A DNA stretch of 64,000 nucleotides from Pengzhenrongella frigida (GTDB lineage Bacteria > Actinomycetota > Actinomycetes > Actinomycetales > Cellulomonadaceae), in NCBI RefSeq assembly GCF_004168625.1, contig NZ_SDWW01000004.1:62001-126000 (forward strand), given 5' to 3'. The translations under genes were made by a program, and so were the position numbers. The number at the start of each line of letters is the position of its first letter. The stretch's first letter is position 1. A model generated the notes under the pieces. The model was not told the origin of the DNA and made no database searches. It was given only the letters and a program-made list of their open reading frames with translations. Positions 53,530-64,000 of the stretch are shown here, one piece after another.

Positions 53530-54263
53530 TCGAACCGCGAGGACTGGAACGTCCGACGCAGCGGGTTCACCTGTTCGGTCTGGAGGTACCGGTCGGGCTC
53601 GGCCACCGGTGCGGTGGGGGCCGCGACCCGGGCCGCTGCTGCTGCCGCCTGTACGACGCCGATCCCGCGGACGAGCAGGTCCAGGAGCCGCTCGTCGCGG
53701 TCTCTCGTGCACGCGACCGCCACGCCGAGAATCGAGCAGCACACGATGCTCGGTGCACCGGAGGTGTAGAACCCGGCATCGGACGGCTCGATCGCCGCGG
53801 AGAAGTCCCGGGCCCAGCTCGCGGCCTGTGGGACGTCAGCGAGCGCGGCCAGGCTCGCGTCGGTCAGCACGCCGTCGTCCCGGCCCTCGAGCAGGGCGAG
53901 CTGCCGCTCGGCGGACAGGATGCCGACCGCGAGAACGCGCTGGGTGTCGGCCGCCACGACCGGCAGCGCGGTGGTCGCGCAGAGCAGGGCGAGGTGCACG
54001 TCGACCAGGGGGTCGTCGGACGTGAGACCGACCACCGAGGGGACGAGGCCGAGGAGCTTCTGGCGACCCGCGTCGCTCATCTGGTCGTTCACGTTCCTGG
54101 CCAGGGTGGCGAGCAGGGCATGTGTGCAGGCGGGGTGGTCGCTCCACCTCTCTCCGGCAAGGAAGGACGCGAACTCCATGAAGCACGCACCACGCGACGG
54201 ACGCCGGTGGCGGCCGCGTGAGAGAACTGGCATGTAGTCGGGCGGAAGGTTCTGACGTGCCAT
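53520..54263 (-). CDS. Hypothetical protein
   Basis: 247 aa from ATG 54263 (the frame is open to 54569 without support). A short basic N-terminus (MARQNLPPDYMPVLSRGRHR) is followed by a helical region with Ala/Leu-rich pairs (THALLATLARNVNDQMSDAG, LLGLVPSVVGLTSDDPLVDV, LALLCATTALPVVAADTQRV). There is no signal peptide and no catalytic motif. It overlaps the end of glnE tail-to-tail and is divergent from the phosphatase operon. It resembles conserved hypotheticals of the same actinobacterial group; function unknown. Confidence 0.7.
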   Translation of the reverse strand: MARQNLPPDYMPVLSRGRHRRPSRGACFMEFASFLAGERWSDHPACTHALLATLARNVNDQMSDAGRQKLLGLVPSVVGLTSDDPLVDVHLALLCATTALPVVAADTQRVLAVGILSAERQLALLEGRDDGVLTDASLAALADVPQAASWARDFSAAIEPSDAGFYTSGAPSIVCCSILGVAVACTRDRDERLLDLLVRGIGVVQAAAAAARVAAPTAPVAEPDRYLQTEQVNPLRRTFQSSRFDHS

Positions 54264-54516
54264 CTGACACCCCCGGGAAGACGGACTGGCGAGACCCAGA
54301 CAAACAGGACACCACAGACCAGACCACTGTGCGCCCGATATGGGTGGGTCCGCCAGCCCTCGCGTGATCGACTTCGGCACGCTGGTGGTGTGACGTTGGC
54401 ACCTCTTTGCGCGGGTGTGCTCATGAACCACCCCCGGCGCGTCGAAGAGAGAGAAGATCGGTGCTCCAGTCGGGCACCGCAGCGCGGCACGCACGCGGGA
54501 CCAGGCAGGGGGAACA

Positions 54517-55379
54517 GTGCGCACGTCATGGGGTTCGGCGACGGACCGCGGCACCGTCCGCACGCTCAACGAGGACGCGCTGCTCGCGTACCCGCCGGTG
54601 TTCCTCGTCGCGGACGGGATGGGCGGTCACGCTGCGGGTGATGTCGCGAGCCGTCTGGCCGTCGAGGAGTTCTCCCATCTGGCCGGCCGCTCCGCCGCGT
54701 CTCCCGACGAGGTGCACGCATGCTTCCGCCGGACCGCGACCCGCCTGCGGGAGGCGGTCGGCGCCGACCGCACGGCGGGCACGACGGTCGCCGGCGTCGC
54801 CATCGCGGCGCACGACGGCGGTTCGTACTGGCTCGTCTTCAACATCGGCGACTCGCGGATCTACCGGCTCGCAGGCGGCGAGCTCGAACAGATCAGCGTG
54901 GACCACTCGGTGGTGCAGGACCTCATGGACCGCGGCGAGATCGATGCCGAGCAGGCCCTGCGGCACCCGGAGCGGCACGTGATCACGCGGGCCGTGGGGA
55001 CCGGCGCGGAGCCGGAGCCGGACTACTGGCTCATCCCCGCCGAGATCGCGGATCGCGTCCTGATCTGCTCCGACGGGCTGACCGGCGAGCTCGACGACGA
55101 CGCGCTGCGCGCCCTCCTGACGAACGTCGCCGACCCGCAGGACGCTGCTCAGGCGCTGGTCGACGCCGCTCTCGCCGCCGGCTGCCGGGACAACGTCAGC
55201 GCCGTCGTGGTCGACGTCGCTTCGGCGCCCGGGGGACCGGACACCGACATCACCGTGCTCGCCGGCCGGTTCGCGGTCCCGCGCGTCGAGGTCCTTGCCG
55301 ACCGCGCCGCGTGGGACGAGCAGATCGATGGCGCCACGGTCCCGCGCCTCGCCCTCGTCCCCTTTCCGGAGGTCACCTC

Positions 55380-55383
<4 letters not shown>
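54517..55383 (+). CDS. PP2C-family protein phosphatase
   Basis: A metal-dependent Ser/Thr phosphatase of 288 aa. PP2C motifs appear in order: SATDRGTVRTLNEDALL, LVADGMGGHAAGDVASR (metal Asp), VFNIGDSRIYRLAGG, ITRAVG, LICSDGLTGELDDDAL and GCRDNVSAVVVDV (metal Asp). The start is GTG 54517 with AGGGGGA upstream. It is the first of four overlapping genes with an FHA protein, a Ser/Thr kinase and a giant surface protein, so it should oppose the kinase of the same operon. The 253-bp region before it is the operon promoter region. Confidence 0.95.
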
Positions 55384-56671
<1,288 letters not shown>

Positions 56672-56675
<4 letters not shown>

Positions 56676-58294
56676 GCGCGCGCCGCGAGCCCTCCGTCCC
56701 ACCGCGGATCGGTGGGTACGAGTATTCCGAGCTCCTGGGCATGGGGGGCTTCGCCGACGTCTTCCGCTACACCCAGCAGCTGCCCCACCGGTCCGTCGCG
56801 GTGAAGGTGCTGCTGGCGGGCTCGCTCAGCGACGAGGTGCGCGAGCGGTTCCGGACCGAGGCCGACCTCATGGCCCGGCTGTCGCACCACCCGTCGATCG
56901 TGACGATCTATCACGCCGACGTCGCCACCGACGGGCGCCCGTTCCTCGTGATGGAGTACTGCGCCCGCCCGAACCTCGGCAAGCGGTATCGCACCGAGCG
57001 CATGGGCGTGCCCGAGGTGCTGCGCATCGGGGTGCGGCTCGCCTGCGCGGTGGAGACGGCGCACCAGGCAGGCATCCTGCATCGCGACATCAAGCCGGCG
57101 AACGTCCTCGTCACCGACTTCGGCTGGCCCGCGCTCACGGACTTCGGGATCGCCGCGACGACCGGCTGGAGCTCGGCGGCGGCGGTGGGCATGTCGATCC
57201 CGTGGTCCCCGCCCGAGCTGCTCGCGGAGAACCCCGTCGGTGGGGTGCAGTCGGACGTCTACTCGCTCGCGGCCACCATCTACTCGCTCCTGGCGGGACG
57301 CTCGCCGTTCGAGGTCCCCGACGCCCGGAACAACGCCGCCGATCTGATCGGACGGATCGAGGGCGCCGCGCTGGCGACCACCGGCCGCTCCGACGTGCCC
57401 GCGAGCCTCCAGGCGGTGCTCGCGCGCGCCATGCACCGCACCCCGGCCGGACGCTTCCACTCGGCCCTCGCCCTGGCTCGCGCGCTCCAGCAGGTGGAGA
57501 TCGAGCTGCTGCTCCCGCCCACCGCGCTCGACCTGCCCCTGGACGTGATCACGGATCTTCGTCCGCCGGGCACGGGACCCGGCGCAGGGGATGCGGGCGA
57601 CGAGCTGGAGCCGGCCAACCAAGCCACGCGACTGCACCCGATCCAGAGCGTGTCGCCCGAGGGCCGCGCCGAGGGTCGCGCCGAGGATCTGGCCGAGGGT
57701 CTCGCCGGGCGCGTCGACGCTCGGTTCGCCCAGACCGGCGCGCCGCAACCGCAGCGCGGGCAGGCGGCGCTCCCGGCCGTACGCGTCCCTGCGCCGTTCC
57801 CCGCCTCCCGCGCAGCGCCCGTCGGAGCGCCGCGCCCCGTCGGAGCGCCGCGCCCCGGCAAGCGCGGCCGGGTCGCCGTCGCCGCCGTCGCCGGCGTCGT
57901 CGTGGTCGGCGCCCTGGTCGGCGTCGCGCGTGCCGTCAGTGGCTCTCTCGGTTCGGATCCCGGCACCGCCGCCGTGCGCACCACGGAGCCCAGCGGCTCC
58001 GGGACGCCGTCGGCCGCGCCCCTGCTCGCGGTCCCGACCCCGACCGACCTGCTCGGCGTGGTGGCCGTCGACGGCAGCGCCGTGTTCACCTGGGTCAACC
58101 CGGAGCCGCTGGCCGGCGACCGGTACCTTTGGGGGGTCGCCGTCGCCCGCACCGACACCGTGATGGCCGTCGTCGACGCCCCCACCGTGACGATCACGCC
58201 CGAGATCCCGGGCACGCCCGTCTGCCTCGAGGTCGCGATCGTCCGGGCGGATCGCCGCGCCTCGACCGAGCCCGCGGTCGGGTGCACGAGCTGA
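56672..58294 (+). CDS. Membrane Ser/Thr protein kinase
   Basis: 540 aa from GTG 56672, overlapping the FHA gene stop. The kinase domain (15-275) has GMGGFADVF, the VAVKVLLA lysine, HRDIKPANVL, LTDFGIAA and the APE-equivalent IPWSPPELL. The long Pro/Arg-rich linker (about 290-405) contains repeated EGRAEGRAEDLAEGLAG and VGAPRP units. One membrane helix (about 408-430) is followed by an external FN3-like domain of about 90 aa (VDGSAVFTWVNPEPLAGD). The membrane topology and the FN3-like sensor match the FN3 repeats of the next gene's product. Confidence 0.93.
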
Positions 58295-61200
58295 TGCGCA
58301 CCGTGCTGGGTGGGCTGCGGACCACAGCCGGGTTCGTGCGCGGTGCGCGCCCCGGGCGGTCCTGGCTGAAGGCGGGCGTGGCCGTGACCGTCCCCGCAGT
58401 CGTGGCGACCCTCGCGATCCTCTACCCCGGCGTACCCGTATCCCAGGTGGACCTCAACGACGGCGCCGCCTGGCTGACGAACACGTCGGCGCTCAGGCTT
58501 GGCCGGTTCAACCCCCAGATCGACGAGCTCAACGCCGGGCTCGTGTCGACGTCGGCCGAGTTCGACGTCCTGCAGGACGCGGGTGACGTGCTCCTGACCG
58601 AACCCGGCCGGGTCGCGGTCGTGGACCCGGCCAGCGTCACGCTCGGCGCCCAGGCCAGCGTCCCGTTCGGCGCGACGGTCTCGATGGCCCGCGGGGTCGT
58701 CGCCGTCACCGAGCCGTCCCGCGGCGCGGTGTGGGTGCGCACCACCGGCACCCTCGGCTCGCTCAGCGTCGACTCCGAGGACCCCGACCTCGACCTCGGC
58801 GCCGGGGGCGCAGCGGTGGTGTCCCGCGACGGCGTCGTGCTCGCCGTCGACCCCGAGGGCGGGCTGCAGCGTGCCGAGGTCACCGAGGCGGAGGTCACGG
58901 TGACCGCCGACGGGACGCTCGCCGGTGCGGACGGTTCCGGCGGTGGCGGACCGGGCTTCGACCGGGTCACCGCGGTGGGTGACCGGCTCGTCGTCCTCGA
59001 CGGGCGCACGGTGCGTACGTCGGGCGGGTCCGTCGACCTCACCGCCTTCGGCGACGGCCTCGCCCTGCAGCAGCCCGGGCCGGCGGCGGAGGTGGTGCTC
59101 GTCGCGAGCCGGTCCGCGCTGCTCGAGGTCCCGCTGGACGGCGGTGACGTGCGCGAGCACGACACGGGTGGCTCCGGCGTGCCCGCGCCGCCCGTGCGGG
59201 TCGGCGAGTGCGCCCACGGTGCGTGGGCCTCCGCCGTCGGCAGCTACCTGCAGGTGTGCGCGGACGGCGACCCGGTGGTCAGCGACCTCGAGGCGATGAC
59301 GACGGCCGACGTGCTGGTCTTCCGCGTCAACCGCGACGTCGTCGTGCTCAACGACACCCTGCGCGGACGGCTGTGGGTGCCGCTCGAGGACCCCGAGCTG
59401 CGCGAGCCGAACTGGCAGGACATCGAGCCGGAGGAGGACACCCAGGACGACGAGCAGGAGTCCGAGAGCCGGGCGTCGACGCAGAACATCCAGGCCGAGT
59501 GCACCGAGCAGTCGGCGGCACCCTCGGCCGTGAACGACGACTACGGCGTGCGGGCCGGGCGGACCGCGATCCTCTCCGTGATCGACAACGACGCGTCGTC
59601 GGACTGCGGCATCCTCGTCATCTCCGAGCACGACGCGCTGCCGGCGGAGTTCGGCACCGTCGTGCCGATCTACGGCGGTCGGGCGCTGCAGCTCACGACC
59701 CCGGCGGGCGTCACCGGGACCGCCGAGCTCACCTACACGATCACCGACGGACGCGGCACGACCGCGCCGTCGACCGCCACCGTGCGGCTCACCGTGCGCG
59801 CTGCCGACGAGAACGGCGCACCGGCGCAGGTGCGGGTCGGCTCGATGTCCGTCGAGCAGGGCGCGCAGGGCACCTACGACGTGCTGCCCGACTTCCGCGA
59901 TCCCGACGGCGACCTCCTGGTCCTGGCGGGCGGCGTCGCCGCATCCGGCGGGACCGTCCGCACCCGCCAGGACGGCTCGCTGACCTTCCAGTCCGACGGC
60001 GCCACGCTCGGCCGCCAGCAGGTGACCGTCCTGGTCTCCGACGGCACCGAGACCGTGGAGGGTTCGCTCACCGTCGACGTCCAGCCCGCCGGTTCGCTCG
60101 CGCCGGTCATCGACCCGGTGCACGCGGTGACCTACGTCGACGAGGCCGTGGTCGTGCACCCGCTCGACAGCGTGCGCAGCTCCTCACGCGAGCCGGTGCG
60201 TCTCGCGGGGGTCGACGAGGTGCAGGGCGCGACGGTCGACACCGACCTGGAGGCGGGGACGTTCACGTTCGGTGCCGCCCGCGCGGGCACGTACTACGTG
60301 GCCTTCCTGGTCACGGCGTCCCCGCAGCAGGCGACCGGTGTGGCCCGGATCGACGTCAGGGAGCGTCCGCTCGAGGTGCCGCCCCCGGTCGCGGTCCTCG
60401 ACCGCGCGCTGCTGCCCCCGGGCGGCGAGGTCACGATCGACCCCCTGGCGAACGACGTCGACCCGGCCGGTGGAGTGCTCGTGCTGCAGTCCGTCGAGGC
60501 GCCGCTCGACTCCGGGCTGCGCGTCGCCGCGCTCAGCCACCAGCTGCTGCGGATCACCTCGACCCGCGTGCTCGACGCCCCGGTCACCGTCCGCTACACG
60601 ATCTCCAACGGCGGCGCGTCGGCGGTGGGCGACGTGCTGGTCCAACCCATCCCGGCGTCGGCCACCCAGCAGGCCCCGGTCGTGCCCAACATCACCGTCT
60701 CGGTGCGGACGGGAGGCGTGGTCACCATCCCCGTGCTGGCAGACGCCTACGACCCCGATGGCGACCCGATGCACGTGGTGCGCGAGCTCGTCGAACCGCT
60801 CGGCTCGGGGCAGGGCCTGTTGTTCGTGTCCGGTGACCTGCTGCGCTACCAGGCCCCGGCGACCGCCGTCCAGGCGCACGCGACCTTCGCCGTGGCCGAT
60901 CCGGCCGGCAACGTCACCTCGGCGACCGTGACGGTCGACGTCCGGCCGTCGGACCCCGCGACCAAGTCACCGCCGAGGCCCCGGGCGCTGACCGCGCGCG
61001 TGTTCGAGGGCGAGACCATCCGGATCCCCGTCCCGCTCACCGGGATCGACCCCGACGGCGACGGCGTCTCGCTCCTCGGCCAGGACCAGGCCCCGACCAA
61101 GGGGCGGATCACCGCGGTGGGCGCCGACTGGATCGAGTACGAGGCCCTGCCCGGCGAGCTCGGCACGGACACGTTCACCTACGCGGTCGAGGACTGGGTC

Positions 61201-64000
61201 GGCCAGCGCGCGGTCGCCACGATCCGGGTCGGGATCGCGGCCCGGCCGACGACGGCGGCCCAGGTCGTCAGCCGCAACGACGACGTCAGCGTGCGGTCGG
61301 GCCAGGCCGTCGAGGTCCGCGTGCTCGCCAACGACATCGACACCGGTGGCGGCGAGCTGACCCTGGAACCCGCCCTCGAGCTCACCGAGGGCATCGACGC
61401 GCGGGTGGAGGGCAACCGCATCGCGGTGCAGACGCCCGACCAGCCCGCGGTCCTGCAGATCTCCTACAGCGCGGTGAACGACCGCGGCGGGCGGGACACC
61501 GCGGTGCTCACCGTCACGGTGACCGACGACGCGCTGATCCTCGCCCCGGTGGTGCGCGACGTCGTCGTGCCCGCGACCGAGACGATCAACCGGACCAGCA
61601 TCGAGGTCGAGGTGCTCGCCGTCGCGGAGAACCCGAGCGGCCCGATCAGCGATCTCGAGGTGTCGGTCGACTCCTCCGTGGCCGACACCGCGTCAGTGAC
61701 GCCGAGCGGGTCGGTCGTGGTCACCCTGGTCGGTCACGCCCAGACGCTGCCGTACCTCGTGACGAACACCAGCCCGCAGGCGGACGGCCTGAGCTCCTAT
61801 GCGTTCATCACCGTCCCGGCCCTCGGCGACTTCCCGCCGATGCCCCGGCCGAAGGCGCCCGAGCTGAGGGTGATCGCCGGTGACGAGCTGGTGATCGTGC
61901 TCGACGAGCAGATCCAGGTCGCCCCCGGTCGGACCGCACGCGTGGCAGACGCCGCCCGGGTGCAGGCCACCAAGGCGGACGGGTCACCGCTCGTGCGCGA
62001 CGACCGCACGCTCGTGTTCCGCTCGCAGGCCACCTACGCCGGCCCCGCATCGATCACCGTCGCGGTCACCGACGGCGACGCGAGCGACGCGTCCGCACGG
62101 ACCAAGGTGCTCACGCTGCCGATCACCGTTCTGGCGGCGGCGGACTACCCGCCGACGTTCTCCCCCTCGGTCATCGACGTCTCGCCCGGCGAAGCGCCGG
62201 CCCGGGTCGACCTGACCGCATTCACGTCGTCACCGGTCGCCACGGCGGGTGGTTCGGACCGGTACACCTACAAGATCACCTCGCCGATCCCGAACGGGTT
62301 CCAGGCCACGGTGTCCGGCTCGGTGCTCAGCGTGAGCGCCGACGCAACCGTCCCGCGGGGGACCGCGGGCGGGGTGTCGGTCGCGGTCGGGTACGGCGCC
62401 GCAGGCGGTGCGCTGCCCGCCCAGGTCGACTTCCGGGTCGTCGCGAGCATCCGGCCACTGGCGCGGGTGCTCGACCACCGGGTGGCTGACGGCGTCGAGG
62501 GCGGATCCTCGACCGTCGCCGCGCTGGACGGCGCGTTCAACCCTTTCCCGTCGACCGCGCTGACGCTGGTCGACGCCACCGTCGAGACCCCGGGCGCCGG
62601 CACAGCCGGGGTCTCGGGCACCTCGGTGAACGTGCGCCCGGCCAAGGGCTTCATCGGCGAGATGGTCACCCGCTACCGCGTGCGGGACGCCACCGGGGAC
62701 ACGGCCCGCGAGGTCGAGGGGCGCATCACGGTCGTGGTGCGCGGCCGGCCGGCCGCCCCGACCGCCCCGCGGGTGGTCGAGGTGCGCGACCGCACGGTCG
62801 TGCTCGCCTGGGACGTGCCCGTCAACAACGGTGCCCCGATCACCGGGTACCGCGTCACGACCCAGCCCGGCGGAGCCGCACGCGAGTGCGCCGGGACCAC
62901 CTGCACCATCGACGGCCTCACCAACGCCGTCGAGTACACGTTCACGGTCGCGGCGAGGAACGTCGTCGACTGGTCGGATCCCAGCCCGAGCTCCGCGCCC
63001 GCGCGGCCGGACGCCAAGCCGTTCGCCCCGGCGGCGCCACAGGTCGAGCGCGGTGACGCCCAGCTCCGGGCGCGCTGGACGGCGCCGGAGACGCCGGGTT
63101 CGCCGATCGTGAAGTACCTCCTGGAGATCAGCCCGGCGCCGCGCGGCGGCCAGTCGTCGGTCGAGACGACGTCGACGAGCTACGACTTCGGCGGGCTCAC
63201 GAACGGCACGGCGTACACCGTGCGCGTGCGGGCGCTGAACAAGGCGCCCGACCCGGGCGACTGGAGCCCGTCGTCGGCCCCGGTCGTCCCGGCGCGCCAG
63301 CCGGAGGCCCCGACCGCGGTGACGGCGTCGTTCGGGCTCGCGACGGAAGGGTCGATCACCGTGCGGTGGGAGGTTCCGGTGAGCGACGGCGGCGACGCGG
63401 TGACCGGCTACCGGGTGAGCCTCGACGGCGAATGGCAGGCTCCGACGGCGGCCACGGAACGCTCGTTCACGTTCCCGGCGCGGCCCGGAAAGGCGTACGT
63501 GATCGGCGTGCAGGCCCGCAACACGGTCAACTGGTCGCTCGCGGCCGGCACGTCCGGGCAGATCTGGGGCACGCCGGGCTCGGTCGCGCGGCTGACCGCG
63601 AGCGATGTCGCCGCCGCGGAGACGCCGTGGGGCAAGGGCGAGGTCGCGCTGCGCTGGGACCCACCGGCGACCACCGGCGGCGAGCAGGTGACCATCGAGG
63701 CCTATCTGGTCTCGATGGACGGGACGCCGATCGGTGAGACCCACGAGACCACCTTCCGCGTCTCGGACCTCACGGGTGGCGTGAGCCACTCCTTCCAGGT
63801 GACGGCACGCAACTCGAAGGGCGAGCTGGGGGCCGCCGTGGCGACCTCGGCGACGGCCACGACCGTCCCGCAGAACGCGACCGTGACGGCCGCCGTGCCG
63901 GGGCCCGGGCAGGCCGTCTTCACCGCGACGGCGGCACCCGGCGGGTCGGACGTCACGAGATGGTCGTTCAGGATCAAGGCCCGCGGGTCCCGGGAGATCG
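58294..64000 (+). CDS. Giant membrane-anchored Ig-like/FN3 surface protein (3' end outside window)
   Basis: Open from ATG 58294 (overlapping the kinase stop, ATGA-like TGATG) to the window edge: 1902 codons, C-terminus missing. One N-terminal membrane helix (about 25-45) places the rest outside the cell. Residues about 50-380 look like a beta-propeller-like or repetitive beta region. They are followed by many cadherin/Ig-like repeats with Ca-binding style motifs (DVDPAGG, YDPDGDPM, DPDGDGVSL, NDIDTGGG). From about residue 1486 several FN3 domains of roughly 90 residues follow (RVVEVRDRTVVLAWDVPV onward). It is probably a ligand or substrate of the phospho-signalling operon or a cell-wall scaffold; this is inference. 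Confidence 0.88.
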   Translation, partial: MRTVLGGLRTTAGFVRGARPGRSWLKAGVAVTVPAVVATLAILYPGVPVSQVDLNDGAAWLTNTSALRLGRFNPQIDELNAGLVSTSAEFDVLQDAGDVLLTEPGRVAVVDPASVTLGAQASVPFGATVSMARGVVAVTEPSRGAVWVRTTGTLGSLSVDSEDPDLDLGAGGAAVVSRDGVVLAVDPEGGLQRAEVTEAEVTVTADGTLAGADGSGGGGPGFDRVTAVGDRLVVLDGRTVRTSGGSVDLTAFGDGLALQQPGPAAEVVLVASRSALLEVPLDGGDVREHDTGGSGVPAPPVRVGECAHGAWASAVGSYLQVCADGDPVVSDLEAMTTADVLVFRVNRDVVVLNDTLRGRLWVPLEDPELREPNWQDIEPEEDTQDDEQESESRASTQNIQAECTEQSAAPSAVNDDYGVRAGRTAILSVIDNDASSDCGILVISEHDALPAEFGTVVPIYGGRALQLTTPAGVTGTAELTYTITDGRGTTAPSTATVRLTVRAADENGAPAQVRVGSMSVEQGAQGTYDVLPDFRDPDGDLLVLAGGVAASGGTVRTRQDGSLTFQSDGATLGRQQVTVLVSDGTETVEGSLTVDVQPAGSLAPVIDPVHAVTYVDEAVVVHPLDSVRSSSREPVRLAGVDEVQGATVDTDLEAGTFTFGAARAGTYYVAFLVTASPQQATGVARIDVRERPLEVPPPVAVLDRALLPPGGEVTIDPLANDVDPAGGVLVLQSVEAPLDSGLRVAALSHQLLRITSTRVLDAPVTVRYTISNGGASAVGDVLVQPIPASATQQAPVVPNITVSVRTGGVVTIPVLADAYDPDGDPMHVVRELVEPLGSGQGLLFVSGDLLRYQAPATAVQAHATFAVADPAGNVTSATVTVDVRPSDPATKSPPRPRALTARVFEGETIRIPVPLTGIDPDGDGVSLLGQDQAPTKGRITAVGADWIEYEALPGELGTDTFTYAVEDWVGQRAVATIRVGIAARPTTAAQVVSRNDDVSVRSGQAVEVRVLANDIDTGGGELTLEPALELTEGIDARVEGNRIAVQTPDQPAVLQISYSAVNDRGGRDTAVLTVTVTDDALILAPVVRDVVVPATETINRTSIEVEVLAVAENPSGPISDLEVSVDSSVADTASVTPSGSVVVTLVGHAQTLPYLVTNTSPQADGLSSYAFITVPALGDFPPMPRPKAPELRVIAGDELVIVLDEQIQVAPGRTARVADAARVQATKADGSPLVRDDRTLVFRSQATYAGPASITVAVTDGDASDASARTKVLTLPITVLAAADYPPTFSPSVIDVSPGEAPARVDLTAFTSSPVATAGGSDRYTYKITSPIPNGFQATVSGSVLSVSADATVPRGTAGGVSVAVGYGAAGGALPAQVDFRVVASIRPLARVLDHRVADGVEGGSSTVAALDGAFNPFPSTALTLVDATVETPGAGTAGVSGTSVNVRPAKGFIGEMVTRYRVRDATGDTAREVEGRITVVVRGRPAAPTAPRVVEVRDRTVVLAWDVPVNNGAPITGYRVTTQPGGAARECAGTTCTIDGLTNAVEYTFTVAARNVVDWSDPSPSSAPARPDAKPFAPAAPQVERGDAQLRARWTAPETPGSPIVKYLLEISPAPRGGQSSVETTSTSYDFGGLTNGTAYTVRVRALNKAPDPGDWSPSSAPVVPARQPEAPTAVTASFGLATEGSITVRWEVPVSDGGDAVTGYRVSLDGEWQAPTAATERSFTFPARPGKAYVIGVQARNTVNWSLAAGTSGQIWGTPGSVARLTASDVAAAETPWGKGEVALRWDPPATTGGEQVTIEAYLVSMDGTPIGETHETTFRVSDLTGGVSHSFQVTARNSKGELGAAVATSATATTVPQNATVTAAVPGPGQAVFTATAAPGGSDVTRWSFRIKARGSREI

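Noticed and set aside
57280-60159. Minus-strand open frame of 959 codons opposite the kinase and FN3 protein genes
   Set aside because: Shadow of the real plus-strand genes; no domain, and it spans two genes with clear motifs.

Overview
The window comes from a high-GC actinomycete chromosome (roughly 72% GC by eye, strong G/C bias at third codon positions, many GTG starts). A member of the Cellulomonadaceae or a close relative fits best. The support is gene content: a FasR-fabD-fabH-acpP-fabF cluster, polyphosphate glucokinase, glnA2-glnE, an RNase H/phosphatase fusion, BldC, and DUF3145/DUF3052 proteins. This placement is inference; no rRNA gene is present.

Layout. 1-9151 is a maltodextrin locus: a partial unknown gene, an alpha-glucosidase, a LacI-family regulator, and a divergent malE-malF-malG-GH13 operon with no ATPase gene. 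9152-10504 is repeat-rich: a G-quadruplex-prone 9-bp tandem array, a 19-G tract, and three copies of a 58-bp inverted-repeat element flanking a DUF559 (Vsr-like) gene. 10527-16472 holds dgt, dnaG, tRNA-Asn, a small conserved gene and a chemoreceptor. 16752-20340 is a less GC-rich accessory stretch after a CAT-anticodon tRNA: a PstS-like surface protein with a WxL-like tail and two small unknown genes. It leads into a c-di-GMP (GEMM-I) riboswitch in front of bldC (20250-20583). Peptide deformylase and DUF3145 follow.

21986-26852 is the type II fatty-acid synthesis cluster with its regulator. 26999-31708 carries a conserved protein, pyruvate dehydrogenase E1 (aceE), DUF3052 and a peroxiredoxin. 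tRNA-Val, a Ser/Thr kinase/lipoprotein pair, the Nif3 / zinc-ribbon / RNase H-phosphatase triad, yaaA and RNase P RNA extend to 38441. 38547-42809 holds a membrane protein, a WYL regulator divergent from a VOC protein, and a YCII-ECF42 sigma module with a recognisable ECF42 promoter. 42828-48927 carries small hypotheticals (one frameshifted), an MBL hydrolase, ppgK, map, panB and nadE. 49091-53529 is glnA2-glnE, with a GlnR box before glnA2. 54517-64000 is an overlapping operon of PP2C phosphatase, FHA protein, Ser/Thr kinase and a giant Ig-like/FN3 membrane protein that runs off the window.

How parts cooperate. MalEFG imports maltodextrins, the two GH13 enzymes hydrolyse them, and PpgK can phosphorylate the glucose released. 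The fab genes form one translationally coupled unit, with a strong hairpin separating acpP from fabF. GlnE adenylylates glutamine synthetase. The PP2C-FHA-kinase-FN3 genes look like a phospho-signalling module tied to the cell surface. The most unusual items are the riboswitch-bldC unit, the 58-bp element family around the DUF559 gene, the PstS-WxL chimera, and the autoregulatory ECF42 module.
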